From Candidatus Paraluminiphilus aquimaris (GTDB lineage: Bacteria > Pseudomonadota > Gammaproteobacteria > Pseudomonadales > Halieaceae), in assembly GCF_026230195.1 (NCBI RefSeq), contig NZ_CP036501.1:2418001-2482000 (forward strand): 64,000 nucleotides of DNA. Reading direction: 5' to 3'. This document shows, in pieces, positions 19,964 through 30,500 of the stretch; the first letter of the stretch is position 1, and each line of letters starts with the position of its first letter. The notes under the pieces are model-generated. The model searched no databases and was not told the DNA's origin. It saw only the letters and a list, made by a program, of their open reading frames with translations. The position numbers were made by a program, and so were the translations under genes.

Positions 19964-20317
19964 GCGGACTGCGGTCGCATCGAAACGATATTCTGTGCGA
20001 CCGCCCTCAAACACCACACATCGCTTCCCTTTAGCGACAGTGACACGCAAGTAAGATGCTGTGAACCAACCGCCGCGACGATCGACAAGCACTGTTTTTC
20101 ATCGCTCGTGCGACTCCAAAAGTAGCGCAGGCGCTCAGCGGGAAAACGAGGACACATCCACTGGGGTCATAGCCAAGTGTCTATCCACCTCCATGCCACC
20201 TCTTGGCTACAGCGATGCGAGGCTTCTTGACGCCTCACCCTTGCGTTGCATGCAGCCTCAAATAGACACGACAAATTCATCGCGGAATACCCATCACCAA
20301 GTAGACAAGGTCGCCTT
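19964..20317. other. Intergenic region, P450 / dienelactone hydrolase
   Basis: About 350 bases with no supported gene. Overlapping open frames on the minus strand give unfamiliar, Cys-rich translations and have no ribosome binding site. No repeat or strong hairpin was noticed. Confidence 0.4.
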
Positions 20318-21106
20318 ATGACGAAACGTGCAACACAATTATCGGCCTACCAAAAAGCATCCTTTTCTGCCCAAACGAGAGAAGGACGATCCCTTTCTCA
20401 CGATGTGTATTCCCGAGGTTTGGGTGCCCCTATAGTATTGATTCAAGAACTCCCGGGAATTGGTCAAGAGACGCTAAGTCTAGCCGATAAACTCGTCGAC
20501 GCAGGTCACGAAGTTGTTATGCCGCACCTATTTGGACCGCTTGGGAAAATCTCAATTGGAGGCAATCTCGCGCGGGTGATGTGTATGCGCAAAGAGTTCC
20601 GACTCATGGCGACTGACGCCTCGAGCCCGGTTGCTGACTGGCTGCGTTTACTGTGTCGTCAAGTCCGCGATACCCGAGGTGTAGATGGTGTGGGTGTCAT
20701 TGGTATGTGCCTTACCGGGAACTTCGCTATCACTTTGATCGGGGATGACAGTGTATTGGCAGCTGTTGCCTCCCAACCCGCAATGCCCTTCTTTAAGCAA
20801 GGTGCACTCCATATGTCGCCCCAAGAGATTGCGAGCAGTAGAGACGCGTTGGAGGCGAAAGGTCCAATGCGTGTCCTTCGGTTTGAAGATGATCCACTTT
20901 CAACCGTCGAGAAATCCGAATGCATTCACCGGACTTTTAATGACGACGCCCATGAGCGTGTGAAGGAGATCGTCTTACCCGGAAAAGGCCACTCTGTCCT
21001 CACACTTGATTTCGTAGATGAAGCGGGCCATCCCACCTATGAAGCGTTGCAAAGAGTGCTCAATTATTTCGGCGAGAAGTTAAGAGCGCCCCTACGTCAA
21101 TCCTGA
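20318..21106 (+). CDS. Dienelactone hydrolase family protein
   Basis: An alpha/beta-hydrolase of 262 residues. The nucleophile elbow is VIGMCLTGNF with Cys131, the Cys nucleophile typical of dienelactone hydrolases. An acid at Asp191 or 192 (RFEDDPLS) and His225 (GKGHSVLT) complete the expected triad. The ATG giving MTKRATQL is preferred to one 24 codons upstream. Substrate is unknown; the family covers carboxymethylene-butenolides and other esters. It follows the P450 on the same strand, but 354 bases away. A close relative of its last 37 codons survives as a broken fragment near 38.5 kb. Confidence 0.82.
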   Translation: MTKRATQLSAYQKASFSAQTREGRSLSHDVYSRGLGAPIVLIQELPGIGQETLSLADKLVDAGHEVVMPHLFGPLGKISIGGNLARVMCMRKEFRLMATDASSPVADWLRLLCRQVRDTRGVDGVGVIGMCLTGNFAITLIGDDSVLAAVASQPAMPFFKQGALHMSPQEIASSRDALEAKGPMRVLRFEDDPLSTVEKSECIHRTFNDDAHERVKEIVLPGKGHSVLTLDFVDEAGHPTYEALQRVLNYFGEKLRAPLRQS

Positions 21107-21232
21107 CATCCTAGGCTATACGAATTGCCACATTAGCCGTTCGTAAGGCACTAGGAAAATCTATTTTCAGACAGACAATACTCATCCAGAAACAAGTGGT
21201 GGGTTAACGCCAAGCCCTTGACAGCCAAAAGC

Positions 21233-24200
21233 TCAGGGATTCAAACGCGACTGTAATGCAGCATGAATGAGCGGCAAACTCAGGCCACCTGGTATGGGAG
21301 ACGGGATGCTGGTAGCGTCGAGTGGATCCGAACCCTCTGCAAGCTCCTCAGAATCGGAAAAGCCATCATTATCATCGTCCTCGTCTGCATTATCGCCGAT
21401 GCCATCGCCGTCAGAGTCGCGTTGCTCAAGCGAGTTTAAAGGGTAGAGATCTTCCTCGTTGAGCACACCATCACCGTCAACATCGTTCGTAGAAGGTGGG
21501 CTCCAAATAATCTTGCTTTCTGGCAGTCGCTCCTCAAGAACATAAACGGTTAGTGAATGCAAAATCTTACCGCCCAAACCATCAAGAACGTAAAAGTCGT
21601 AGTTATAGACGCCGGCTGGCGTAGACGCACAAAAGTCGAACTTGTTGTCTCTGCGACTTGTCAGAGGGTGCTCACCAACAGGTAGATAAGACTCCAAACT
21701 AAAAAATGCCATCAGGTTTGAACCGACATAGAGGAGTGGATCTAGTCCTGCAAAGTCATAAGGATCGCACTCACCCCCAACGAACTGGCGATTCATTATT
21801 ACCGCAGTATCAGCAAATGTAAGGTCCTCGACCGTCAGATCCGCCGATAGACGAACATTCGACTCCTGAAAAATTAGCTGAGGCGACGTCTCAAAATAAT
21901 CGCCTGGCCGGATAATATGCGTCACGTTTCGGCCGCCCAATCCCTCAGCGTCATCAGAAACTCGGTAGCGTATTCGCCCTCCTGACCGCGTCATAAGCCC
22001 CGGTATTACATTTGGATCCACCAAGCTCTGATCATTGTAAGTAATCAACTCACCTGTGCTTGTCTCAAATTCCCAGACAAAACCTCTTTGATAACTGAGT
22101 CCCTCGAGGCTCAATTCCGGCCAAACAAACTCCATGGGGGCTTCTCGGGAAACCTCGTCGATTAAATAATAATGGGCGTTAGCCATGGGTGAGGTAACGC
22201 AAAACCCGGAATTGCAAAATCCGGTCTCATTATCGGTATCTGCAAAGTTCCCAATCCCATCATCGTCAGTGTCTAGCCACTCTGCGCTATTGAATGGGAA
22301 CTTATCAAAAAGATCTTCAATGCCGTCATTGTCGTCGTCAGTATCAGCATTGTCCCCAATGCCATCTTGGTCACTATCGCTGACCTCGTCAGCATCCAGC
22401 GGGAAAGCATCCTCGTTATCGCCAACCCCGTCCTCATCCGAGTCTTTTGTCTCTAGCGGGTTGGTGGGAAACGCATCGGCGTTATCGCCCACCCCGTCCT
22501 CGTCCGTATCCAACCACTCGCTTGCATCTAGAGGAAAAACGTCCTCTTCATCTAGGTAGCCATCGTTGTCGTCGTCAGTATCGGCATTGTCCCCAATACC
22601 GTCGGCGTCGTTATCAAACCACTCGCTTGCATCAAACGGGAACTGATCAATGGGTGGTAATTTGACGGACTCTACACGTTGGTCTTGCAAATTAAACTGA
22701 TTGGCCTCCGGCCCCCAACACTCGAGATTATTTTCAACCGCTGCGCAAGCAAAGCCCTCGCCCACTGCGACGTCATCTGCAATAAAATCGAAGTCTGTTG
22801 TTGGTCCACTTGAGCCTGATTCCCTGTCATAACTTAAGCATGTCGTACCCTGCTCGTGAGACACACAGACCTCAGAGCCCACGTCGAATGAATTGATTCC
22901 ATTGAAATAAGTGCGTCTCGGCGAGTCCCAGCCAGAAGGTGCCCAACAGTTAATCGCCTCATCGCCCCCATAGCGGCCTTTTACACAGACCAAGTTATCA
23001 CCGGCTTTGATGTCTACCGGATTATCGGTGTAATGCGTCGATAACGACTCCCCCGTTGTACTCACACAAGAAACCTGCTCGCCTGCCTCCATCAAGGCGC
23101 AGGTAAAGTTATCACCCGCCGCCACTCGGAGAACACCCGTGATTCTTGAAACGTCCGTATTACCCCAGCAAAGCGCATCCCCTTCTTGCATGGCGCAAAA
23201 ATGATCTGAATAACCAGTCAAATTCTTTCTGCCAGGATAAGAAGGCAAAGGTGAGGTCATGACGTTACTACCCGGAGTGCCGCACAACAATTGCCCGTCC
23301 GTGAGCACGCAAAAACTATTTTTCGCAACGGCTAATTCCTCAAATCTCCATTGATCAATATTGAGAAAACTCTTGTGTAAAGCGTCGCCTATGGAATCGC
23401 ACCACAGACCATCTGCTTCAGTGCCACAAATACTTCGTGTCCCCGCATTTAGAAGTGGTGGTTTTGGCGAGGTGGGGTCTATGTAACCATCGTTATCATC
23501 ATCTAGATCCTGATTATCACCTGTTGCATCACCATCGAAGTCAGCGGTTTCCTCAGGATCAAAGGGGAATGCGTCAGCGTTATCACCGACACCGTCTCCA
23601 TCAGAGTCTAGGGTCTCTGTCGGGTCATCCGGAAACGCGTCTTCATCGTCCGCGACACCATCACCATCGCGATCAGTCTGAACGACTATCACCAGGCGGG
23701 TAACCGACGAGCTGTTATCTGACTGATCTTTTACGGTGTAGGTCAATGAATAAGCATTAGCCTCCTGACTGTTTACCGCGCCCTGAACAGTAATGTCAGC
23801 GGTTATATCGCCCGCCACATCATCCACTGCAGTCGCACCGGGATCAATGAACTCTGTACCTAGCTGGATCTCAAGCTCACTCTCTCCAACAAGCGTCAAT
23901 ACGGGCGGCGTATCGTCGCCAACAGGCACTGATAACTCACTCTCGACTCGCTCCAGTGTGCCGTACACATCAAAATACGAGGCGGCAACCGAAATCTGAC
24001 GACCGAAGGTTTCTTTGGTCAACTGAAAGGAATCGACCCCTTCAAAGACGACGTCCTCGGCATCTGCGTACCAGGTGTAAATCACTTCCCCCAAGCCGTC
24101 CTCATCGGCAAGATTATTGGCTGCCGTTAGGGTGTCACCGACAAAAGCGGTGCCTTCAAGGGATACTGTGCCGGTGGGTTGGTCGTTAACGTTCTCCACG

Positions 24201-27200
24201 ATGTCACTAACGCTGCTGTCGACTTGCTCGGCTACACCGTAACCATCGACGTAGCGGACTCTGGCTACTATGCGATCACCTACCTGATTTTGCGTTAGGG
24301 TCAGGCTCGTAGACGTGGCATTTAGAATCGGTGTGCCGCCGGCAAGCCATTGATAAGTAAATTCCCCCAAGCCATCATCATCGGTCAGATTATCGGTGGA
24401 CACTGTCAGCGTCTCGTCCTCTCTCAAGAGACCTGAAACAGACACACCACCTAGGGGGGCGTCGTTAACATTCTCAACAGCCTTCGTAGCCAAGCTGACT
24501 ACTTGCTCGACTTTACCAAACCCGTCGGTATAACTCGCGGAGACCGTGATTTCACGTCCAACCTGCGCTTGTTCGAGCACGAGCAATGTTCCTGCTGCGC
24601 CTGTAATTGGCACTGCGTCCGCCAGCCATTGATAACTAATTGCCCCAAGTCCATCTTCGTCGGCGAGCGTATTTGATACCGACAACGACTCGTCCTCGCG
24701 GGCCAGCCCTGCGATAACAACTGTCCCAGTCGGCTCGTCGTTAACGTTAATGACAAGCGCCGTTGGCAAACTCGTCACACTCTCATTTTCGCCAAAGCCA
24801 TCGGTGTATGACACGGTCACCGTTATGGCCTTACCGACTTCGCCTTGGGTGGGTGAGAATCCTGCATTAATGGCATTAAAGATCGGCGTGCCATCAGCTA
24901 ACCATTGGTATTGAAATTCGCCCAGACCATCCTCATCCGCAAGCTGAACTTGAACCGATAAGGACGAATCTTCCTGAGCAACACCTACAACACTGACCGT
25001 GCCGGTTGGCGCATCGTTGATATTCGCCACGCCGGCCGCTGTTGGTTCACTGGTGACTGACTCCTCAAAACCATAACTGTCCGTGTAGCTTATGGTTACT
25101 GAAATCCGTTTACCTACCAACGCCTGATCCAGCTGCAGCGTAGCACCAACGGCTCCCTCGATGACTTGACCATCGGCCAACCATTGGTAAATCAGCTCGC
25201 CCAATCCATCCTCATCAGCTAGTGTGTTTTCGACCGTAAGTACCTGCCCTTGCTCAGCCAGACCAATTACGTCCACTGATCCCGTCGGCGGGTCGTTGAC
25301 ATTCACAACCGCTTCAGTTGCTTCGCTGACCGCCTGCTCACTGGCGCCATAAGCGTCTACATAGGCGATGACGACGGATAGGGTTCTTCCGATCAGCTCG
25401 GCAGATAACACCAATTGATTGCTGGTTGCACCCTCGATATCGACATCGTCAGCACGCCACTGATAGTTAAACTCGCCTAAGCCATCATCATCGGTGAGCG
25501 AATCGAGTGCCGTCAGCGTCTGCCCTTCCTCCACCACGCCCGAAATGGTGATCTCGCCCTCTGGCGGGTCATTGACGTTTGTAACCAATTCAGTTTGATC
25601 ACTACTAACGCTCTCGTCTGTCCCAAACCCATCGGTGTACCTCACAATGACCGAGATAGCGGATCCGACCTGTGGCTGATCTAGCATCAAACTAGGCCCA
25701 GTGGCATCAGGTATCACCTGATTGCCGGCGTACCACTCATAACTGAAGGACCCAACTCCATCTTCATCGGATAGGGTAGAAGTAACCGAAAGTGTTTCAT
25801 CTTCAATCGGGTCACCGGATATGAGGACATCCCCGACTGGCGCATCGTTGATATTCGCAACCGGGAGCGTCGCCGCACTCTCAACTCGCTCGATCGCGCC
25901 ATACCCGTCCGTATAGCTAATCGCTACCGAGAGCGAACGGCCAATGTCGAGTGGTCCAAGGGTATAGGTGGTGTCCGTAGCACCCGAAAGCTCAACCCCG
26001 TCAGCCAACCATTGATAAGTGAACTCACCAAGTCCATCTTCATCACTGAGATTATCGCTAGCCGTGAGTGATTGATCCTCCTGTGCGACCCCCTCAATCG
26101 TGACGCTCCCCACAGGACTATCGTTAGTATTGAGAATTTCTCTGCTTATTGAGCTGACCAGCGAGGTTACGCCACCAAACTCATCAGTAACAGTCACCTC
26201 AAGTCGAAGCAGTTTCCCAACATAACTTTGCTGCTCGGGAACGTTAAGGGTTGCCGACGTCGCACCGAAAAGGTCTGTCCAGTCATCAAGATTATCGGCA
26301 TCGGCTGTTTGCCATTGATAACGCTGATCAACAATCGCGCCATCGGGGTCACTGAGAGTGACGGAAGAGCGTGCAATACCGCCCTCCCTTGGTAAATCAA
26401 TGATTGAAACCAGCCCTTGCGCGGGCTCATCTACCCCGATGACCGAAATATCGAATCGTCTTACCTGAAACTCACCCGAGGAGAGTGTCGCGCGAACAAA
26501 GACCACTTCTGTTTGATTGAGCTCAAAATCAATTAGCGAGCCATCCGCCACGCTGATTACGCCAGTCTGGGGCTCAATCTTAAACGGTCCAGCCACAACC
26601 TCCTCCGAGCCGGCAGCGGTCGTTACCAAGGAATATACGGTCCCTTCATCAGCAGTCGAAATGACAGCGGTAATGCCTACAGGAGTATCGACTGCCGCGC
26701 CCTCAACGACACTATCTGGACTGGCGTCCGCATCACTGAAACTCCCGAACAAAGAGTTTAGAGGCCCATCATCAAACTCAAAGACTTCGGCATTAACAAT
26801 GTTATTTTTCTCGCCCGTTGCCAGTTCAGTAATCTGAGTGACATCTGCGAGGTAGCTAACACTGTAGGCCGACTGTGGACCCACAAACACCACCGTATCG
26901 TTGCCGGCGCCTCCATCGATAACATCATTTCCAGTGCCTGGATAGATGACATCATCGCCGGTGCCTCCTCTTAGATCGTCGTCACCTGCCAAGCCCGATA
27001 GAGTAGAACCCGCGTCATTTGCGACCAGTACGTTGGCTGCACTATTGCCCTCGACGGAAAAAGACACATCCGACAACATGACTGCATTGTTGTAGCTGCT
27101 TCCTAAGGTCGAGGTGTCGGTCACATACACGGTCAAACCCGGTTCAACGAGTAACGGGAAAGTCGCATCACTTACCGCCAGTACCTGCCCATTGGCATCG

Positions 27201-27562
27201 AAGAATGGATCATTACCTGCAGGAGAAATCTGCAGAGTTTTAATGGGGTCATCACTGTCTACTGGCACACTGATGTCATAGAGCGAGAATGCCCGATCGC
27301 CGTTAACGGAAACTGCCTCAATTCCGGATATGGAAATCGCTGAAAATCTGCCGGTAGCTGCGTTCGCGTCCGACAAATCCCAGTTTGGGTTTGAGCGATA
27401 CTCATCGCTGGTCAGGACAAGCGGCGCACCGCTGGTTTGTAAAAGCACGTTTTGCGTCGAAATCCCGGCCAGCTTGTCTGCCTCAACGGTAGTCGCCTGC
27501 AGATAAACACCCACACCCAAGGTGGCGTCGAGTAACGCCGAAGTTATTAGCAAAGATGGCAT
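21233..27562 (-). CDS. Giant secreted repeat protein B (RTX, Ig-like, TSP3, RCC1-like)
   Basis: A 2109-residue protein, the last gene of the type I secretion locus. Order: an unassigned N-terminal region (1-185); a short Ca-binding RTX run (GGTGDDVIYPGTGNDVIDGG, about 187-230); a cadherin-like segment; eight 90-residue Ig-like repeats (about 480-1210) with the recurring DEDGLGEFxYQWLADG; a DUF5011-like domain (about 1215-1290); thrombospondin type 3 Asp-rich repeats; an RCC1-like Cys-rich stretch (about 1375-1625); more TSP3 repeats; an unassigned domain; and a last TSP3 run before the tail PGGLSLPLIHAALQS. The ATG directly follows the TAA of the upstream giant in the same frame, and no clear ribosome binding site precedes it. 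Likely a surface adhesin; target unknown. Confidence 0.85.
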   Translation of the reverse strand: MPSLLITSALLDATLGVGVYLQATTVEADKLAGISTQNVLLQTSGAPLVLTSDEYRSNPNWDLSDANAATGRFSAISISGIEAVSVNGDRAFSLYDISVPVDSDDPIKTLQISPAGNDPFFDANGQVLAVSDATFPLLVEPGLTVYVTDTSTLGSSYNNAVMLSDVSFSVEGNSAANVLVANDAGSTLSGLAGDDDLRGGTGDDVIYPGTGNDVIDGGAGNDTVVFVGPQSAYSVSYLADVTQITELATGEKNNIVNAEVFEFDDGPLNSLFGSFSDADASPDSVVEGAAVDTPVGITAVISTADEGTVYSLVTTAAGSEEVVAGPFKIEPQTGVISVADGSLIDFELNQTEVVFVRATLSSGEFQVRRFDISVIGVDEPAQGLVSIIDLPREGGIARSSVTLSDPDGAIVDQRYQWQTADADNLDDWTDLFGATSATLNVPEQQSYVGKLLRLEVTVTDEFGGVTSLVSSISREILNTNDSPVGSVTIEGVAQEDQSLTASDNLSDEDGLGEFTYQWLADGVELSGATDTTYTLGPLDIGRSLSVAISYTDGYGAIERVESAATLPVANINDAPVGDVLISGDPIEDETLSVTSTLSDEDGVGSFSYEWYAGNQVIPDATGPSLMLDQPQVGSAISVIVRYTDGFGTDESVSSDQTELVTNVNDPPEGEITISGVVEEGQTLTALDSLTDDDGLGEFNYQWRADDVDIEGATSNQLVLSAELIGRTLSVVIAYVDAYGASEQAVSEATEAVVNVNDPPTGSVDVIGLAEQGQVLTVENTLADEDGLGELIYQWLADGQVIEGAVGATLQLDQALVGKRISVTISYTDSYGFEESVTSEPTAAGVANINDAPTGTVSVVGVAQEDSSLSVQVQLADEDGLGEFQYQWLADGTPIFNAINAGFSPTQGEVGKAITVTVSYTDGFGENESVTSLPTALVINVNDEPTGTVVIAGLAREDESLSVSNTLADEDGLGAISYQWLADAVPITGAAGTLLVLEQAQVGREITVSASYTDGFGKVEQVVSLATKAVENVNDAPLGGVSVSGLLREDETLTVSTDNLTDDDGLGEFTYQWLAGGTPILNATSTSLTLTQNQVGDRIVARVRYVDGYGVAEQVDSSVSDIVENVNDQPTGTVSLEGTAFVGDTLTAANNLADEDGLGEVIYTWYADAEDVVFEGVDSFQLTKETFGRQISVAASYFDVYGTLERVESELSVPVGDDTPPVLTLVGESELEIQLGTEFIDPGATAVDDVAGDITADITVQGAVNSQEANAYSLTYTVKDQSDNSSSVTRLVIVVQTDRDGDGVADDEDAFPDDPTETLDSDGDGVGDNADAFPFDPEETADFDGDATGDNQDLDDDNDGYIDPTSPKPPLLNAGTRSICGTEADGLWCDSIGDALHKSFLNIDQWRFEELAVAKNSFCVLTDGQLLCGTPGSNVMTSPLPSYPGRKNLTGYSDHFCAMQEGDALCWGNTDVSRITGVLRVAAGDNFTCALMEAGEQVSCVSTTGESLSTHYTDNPVDIKAGDNLVCVKGRYGGDEAINCWAPSGWDSPRRTYFNGINSFDVGSEVCVSHEQGTTCLSYDRESGSSGPTTDFDFIADDVAVGEGFACAAVENNLECWGPEANQFNLQDQRVESVKLPPIDQFPFDASEWFDNDADGIGDNADTDDDNDGYLDEEDVFPLDASEWLDTDEDGVGDNADAFPTNPLETKDSDEDGVGDNEDAFPLDADEVSDSDQDGIGDNADTDDDNDGIEDLFDKFPFNSAEWLDTDDDGIGNFADTDNETGFCNSGFCVTSPMANAHYYLIDEVSREAPMEFVWPELSLEGLSYQRGFVWEFETSTGELITYNDQSLVDPNVIPGLMTRSGGRIRYRVSDDAEGLGGRNVTHIIRPGDYFETSPQLIFQESNVRLSADLTVEDLTFADTAVIMNRQFVGGECDPYDFAGLDPLLYVGSNLMAFFSLESYLPVGEHPLTSRRDNKFDFCASTPAGVYNYDFYVLDGLGGKILHSLTVYVLEERLPESKIIWSPPSTNDVDGDGVLNEEDLYPLNSLEQRDSDGDGIGDNADEDDDNDGFSDSEELAEGSDPLDATSIPSPIPGGLSLPLIHAALQSRLNP

Positions 27563-30500
27563 TTATGGCATCGTCTCGGGACGGTAGCTGCCGTCGACAT
27601 CGCCAATGATGAAAAGTGTGAGGTCAGGCGGGGTACCGCCATCCGTCGTCACTGAATCAAGTGTATCCGGCTGAGTATTATCGGCATCAATATCGCTCAA
27701 ATCCTCAGTGGCTTGCACAGAGCCGACTTGACCAATGAGATCACTTTCTATGCCCACAATGTGGCGCAATAATATCCAGGCGTCCAATAGCGAAACGTCT
27801 CCACTGCGATCAACGTCCGCTGCCGTGAATTGCAAGGGGTGCAGGTCACTCGGACCGAGCGTGCCGTTTGCAATCTGGAGAATCATAAGCGCATCTTGTG
27901 AGTTTATAGCTCTGTCGATATCGCTTTGGCTAACGTCAAAGTCAGTAATGTAGGTACCGTCTTCACCGGCGAAACTAACCTCTCCATCCGAAGTATCTAT
28001 CACGGTGGTTTGATATAACGCCCCGGGCAGGACTTCGGTATTACCAATGATTCCACCTTGTAAAATAGGGATTTCATTGGGATTAACGTTGGTGAAAGTA
28101 ATACTAAACAGCCTAACCGACTCGCCCCCAGAAACTTCCTGAGCTCCAATGCCTGCGATTGCCAATACGCCATCTTGCAGGTTTGAAAGAGCGGTCCAGT
28201 TATCCAGTGCAGCATCAAAGGTTACAACAGCCTCCGCACCGGCTCCGAGGAGAATCGTTAAGTCGAAGTTCTGACCTAATTCACTTGGATTGCCCCAGAA
28301 TTCAAGGGTCAGCGTTTGCGCACCCTCGTCGTAGTTAATAGCTCTGAAGCCCGTCGCTCCGGAGTCAGTAACATCGATTTCAGTTCGCGCAATCGTGCCT
28401 GAAACATCGACATTAATGCCGTTCCACGTTGTTGCGTCACCCGTTTGACCTGGTAAGTCGTCATCATTGATCAAGACGGTTACCGACCCGGGAATTGCGT
28501 CGAAACCACTGGCAGCAGAGAAGCTGACGATAAAGGCCTCAACGGACTCTTCAATATTATCGTCCGCTACCTCAATGTAGATGGTCTGCGAGGTTTCTCC
28601 GCGGGCGAAGGTTAAGGTGCCAGATGGGAGCTCCCCACTGTTGAAGTCCGCTGCATCAACACCGTTACCACCTGTGGGCGTAGCCATCCATGAAAGCGTT
28701 AGCTCTTGTCCCGCCGGTGCGTCCAGAGTGACCTCAATGGCAACCGTCGTACTGCTACCTTCTGTCACCTGAACACTGTTGGAGGCAACCGACGCCGTTG
28801 CGTAGTTGTCAAACTCAATGGTGACCGAAAACGTAACCGTCTCACCGGCAGCCGTTGCATAGCCAACGAATTCCATGACGCCGGAGAGTGCGGTGTCGGG
28901 AATGACAATAGTCCCCTGTTGCCCCACAAAATTAATGGTCGTGACGATCACAATCGATGGATCAGTAACACTCACGAGTCGAAGCTCACTCGACTCATCT
29001 GTCGAAGCATCAAGATTTGTATCAACACTGATCGTATCGCTTGCGGCCGAAACTATCGAAACCTCAGGCGCTACGATGCTCGTATTTTCAAAGACAATCG
29101 TCTCGTTGATAACAACCGTCGCCAAGTCGCCCGCGGCGAAATTCGTATCCGTGCTATCGATGCTGAACGTTAAATCCCGGTCAGCAATGAAGTCATCAGA
29201 GACGCTGTCTAAGGTGATCGTCTTTGTGCTATCCCAGTCATTGGCCGTGAAGACAACACGGGCAATTTCATTACCCGCCAAATCACGGACGATGATCGTG
29301 ACATCGGCACTGGGCTGCCCTCCCCACAAAGCAATCTCTAGCGTGGCAGAGCCATCGTTAAAGCGTGTTTGCTCAAGGGTAAAGCCCGTTCTGACCAGCC
29401 CAAAATTACTGCTCCCAAAACCAAAGTTCTCCTCGGTTAGGTCACTACCGTCTACCCCATTGAGAATAACAAGGGGCTCAAAGAAGAAATCATCGCCATG
29501 ACCGTCGCGGTCATAACCCACGATGGCATCATCACCCCGCTGGATAATTCGGAAATAACCGTGAGTGAATGGGAACTCGTTAGCGCCGAAGGTAGCGTTA
29601 CCCTCATCGACATTAACTTGGTGTACGTCGTATAGATCCAGCACATCACCGGACGCACCGACCTCAAAATCGGTGATGACATCAACATCGTCATCGAGTG
29701 CATCGTGGGTAAAATGGAAAGTGTCGCGACCGGCACCGCCAGACAGCACGTCGCCGCCTCGCCCACCACTGATAAAGTCATCCCCTGCGCCACCGATTAG
29801 GTTATCGGCGTTGTCACCGCCATAGAGACTATCGTTATCCGCACCGCCAAATAAGGTGTCGATGCCGGCATCACCGTACAAAGTGTCCTCACCCGCACCA
29901 CCATAGAGGACATCATTGTCGGCACCGCCGTACAAGGTGTCCTTCCCGACATCACCATATAGCGTGTCGTTGCCCTGATCACCGCGTAGAACGTCGCTGT
30001 TGGTTCCACCAAACAATGTATCGTCACCGGCATTGCCGTTTAGGGTGTCAGCACCATCCTCTCCGTATAGAAGGTCATCCTCGGTACCGCCCGATAGGGT
30101 GTCATTACCCTCCCCGCCGTAGAGAATGTCATTGAATGATCCCCCGTCCAAAGTGTCATCACCGGCACCACCATAGACAAGATCAAGTCCGGCGCCACCG
30201 CTGAGGGTGTCATTACCTTCGCCACCCCGAATATCATCGTCGCCCAGACCGCCTTCGATGGTATCCGCGTCATTACCGCCATCGATGACATCGTTGCCAT
30301 CGCCACCATAGAGGGTATCGCTGCCATCACCACCATCGATCGTGTCGGCGCCGCCGCCGCCGTAAACCACATCATCGCCGGCCCCAGCATCAATCGTGTC
30401 ATTGCCAGCGAAGGTGGTGGAGTTAGTAAATGAGTTGCCATCTCTTCGAGCGTTAAAATAAGCCTCTCTGGCTAAGTTGTCCCAAACCGCCTCCGATCCA

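Noticed and set aside
27560-27565. Selenocysteine or pyrrolysine recoding at the stop between the two giants
   Set aside because: The codon is TAA, which is used by neither known recoding system.
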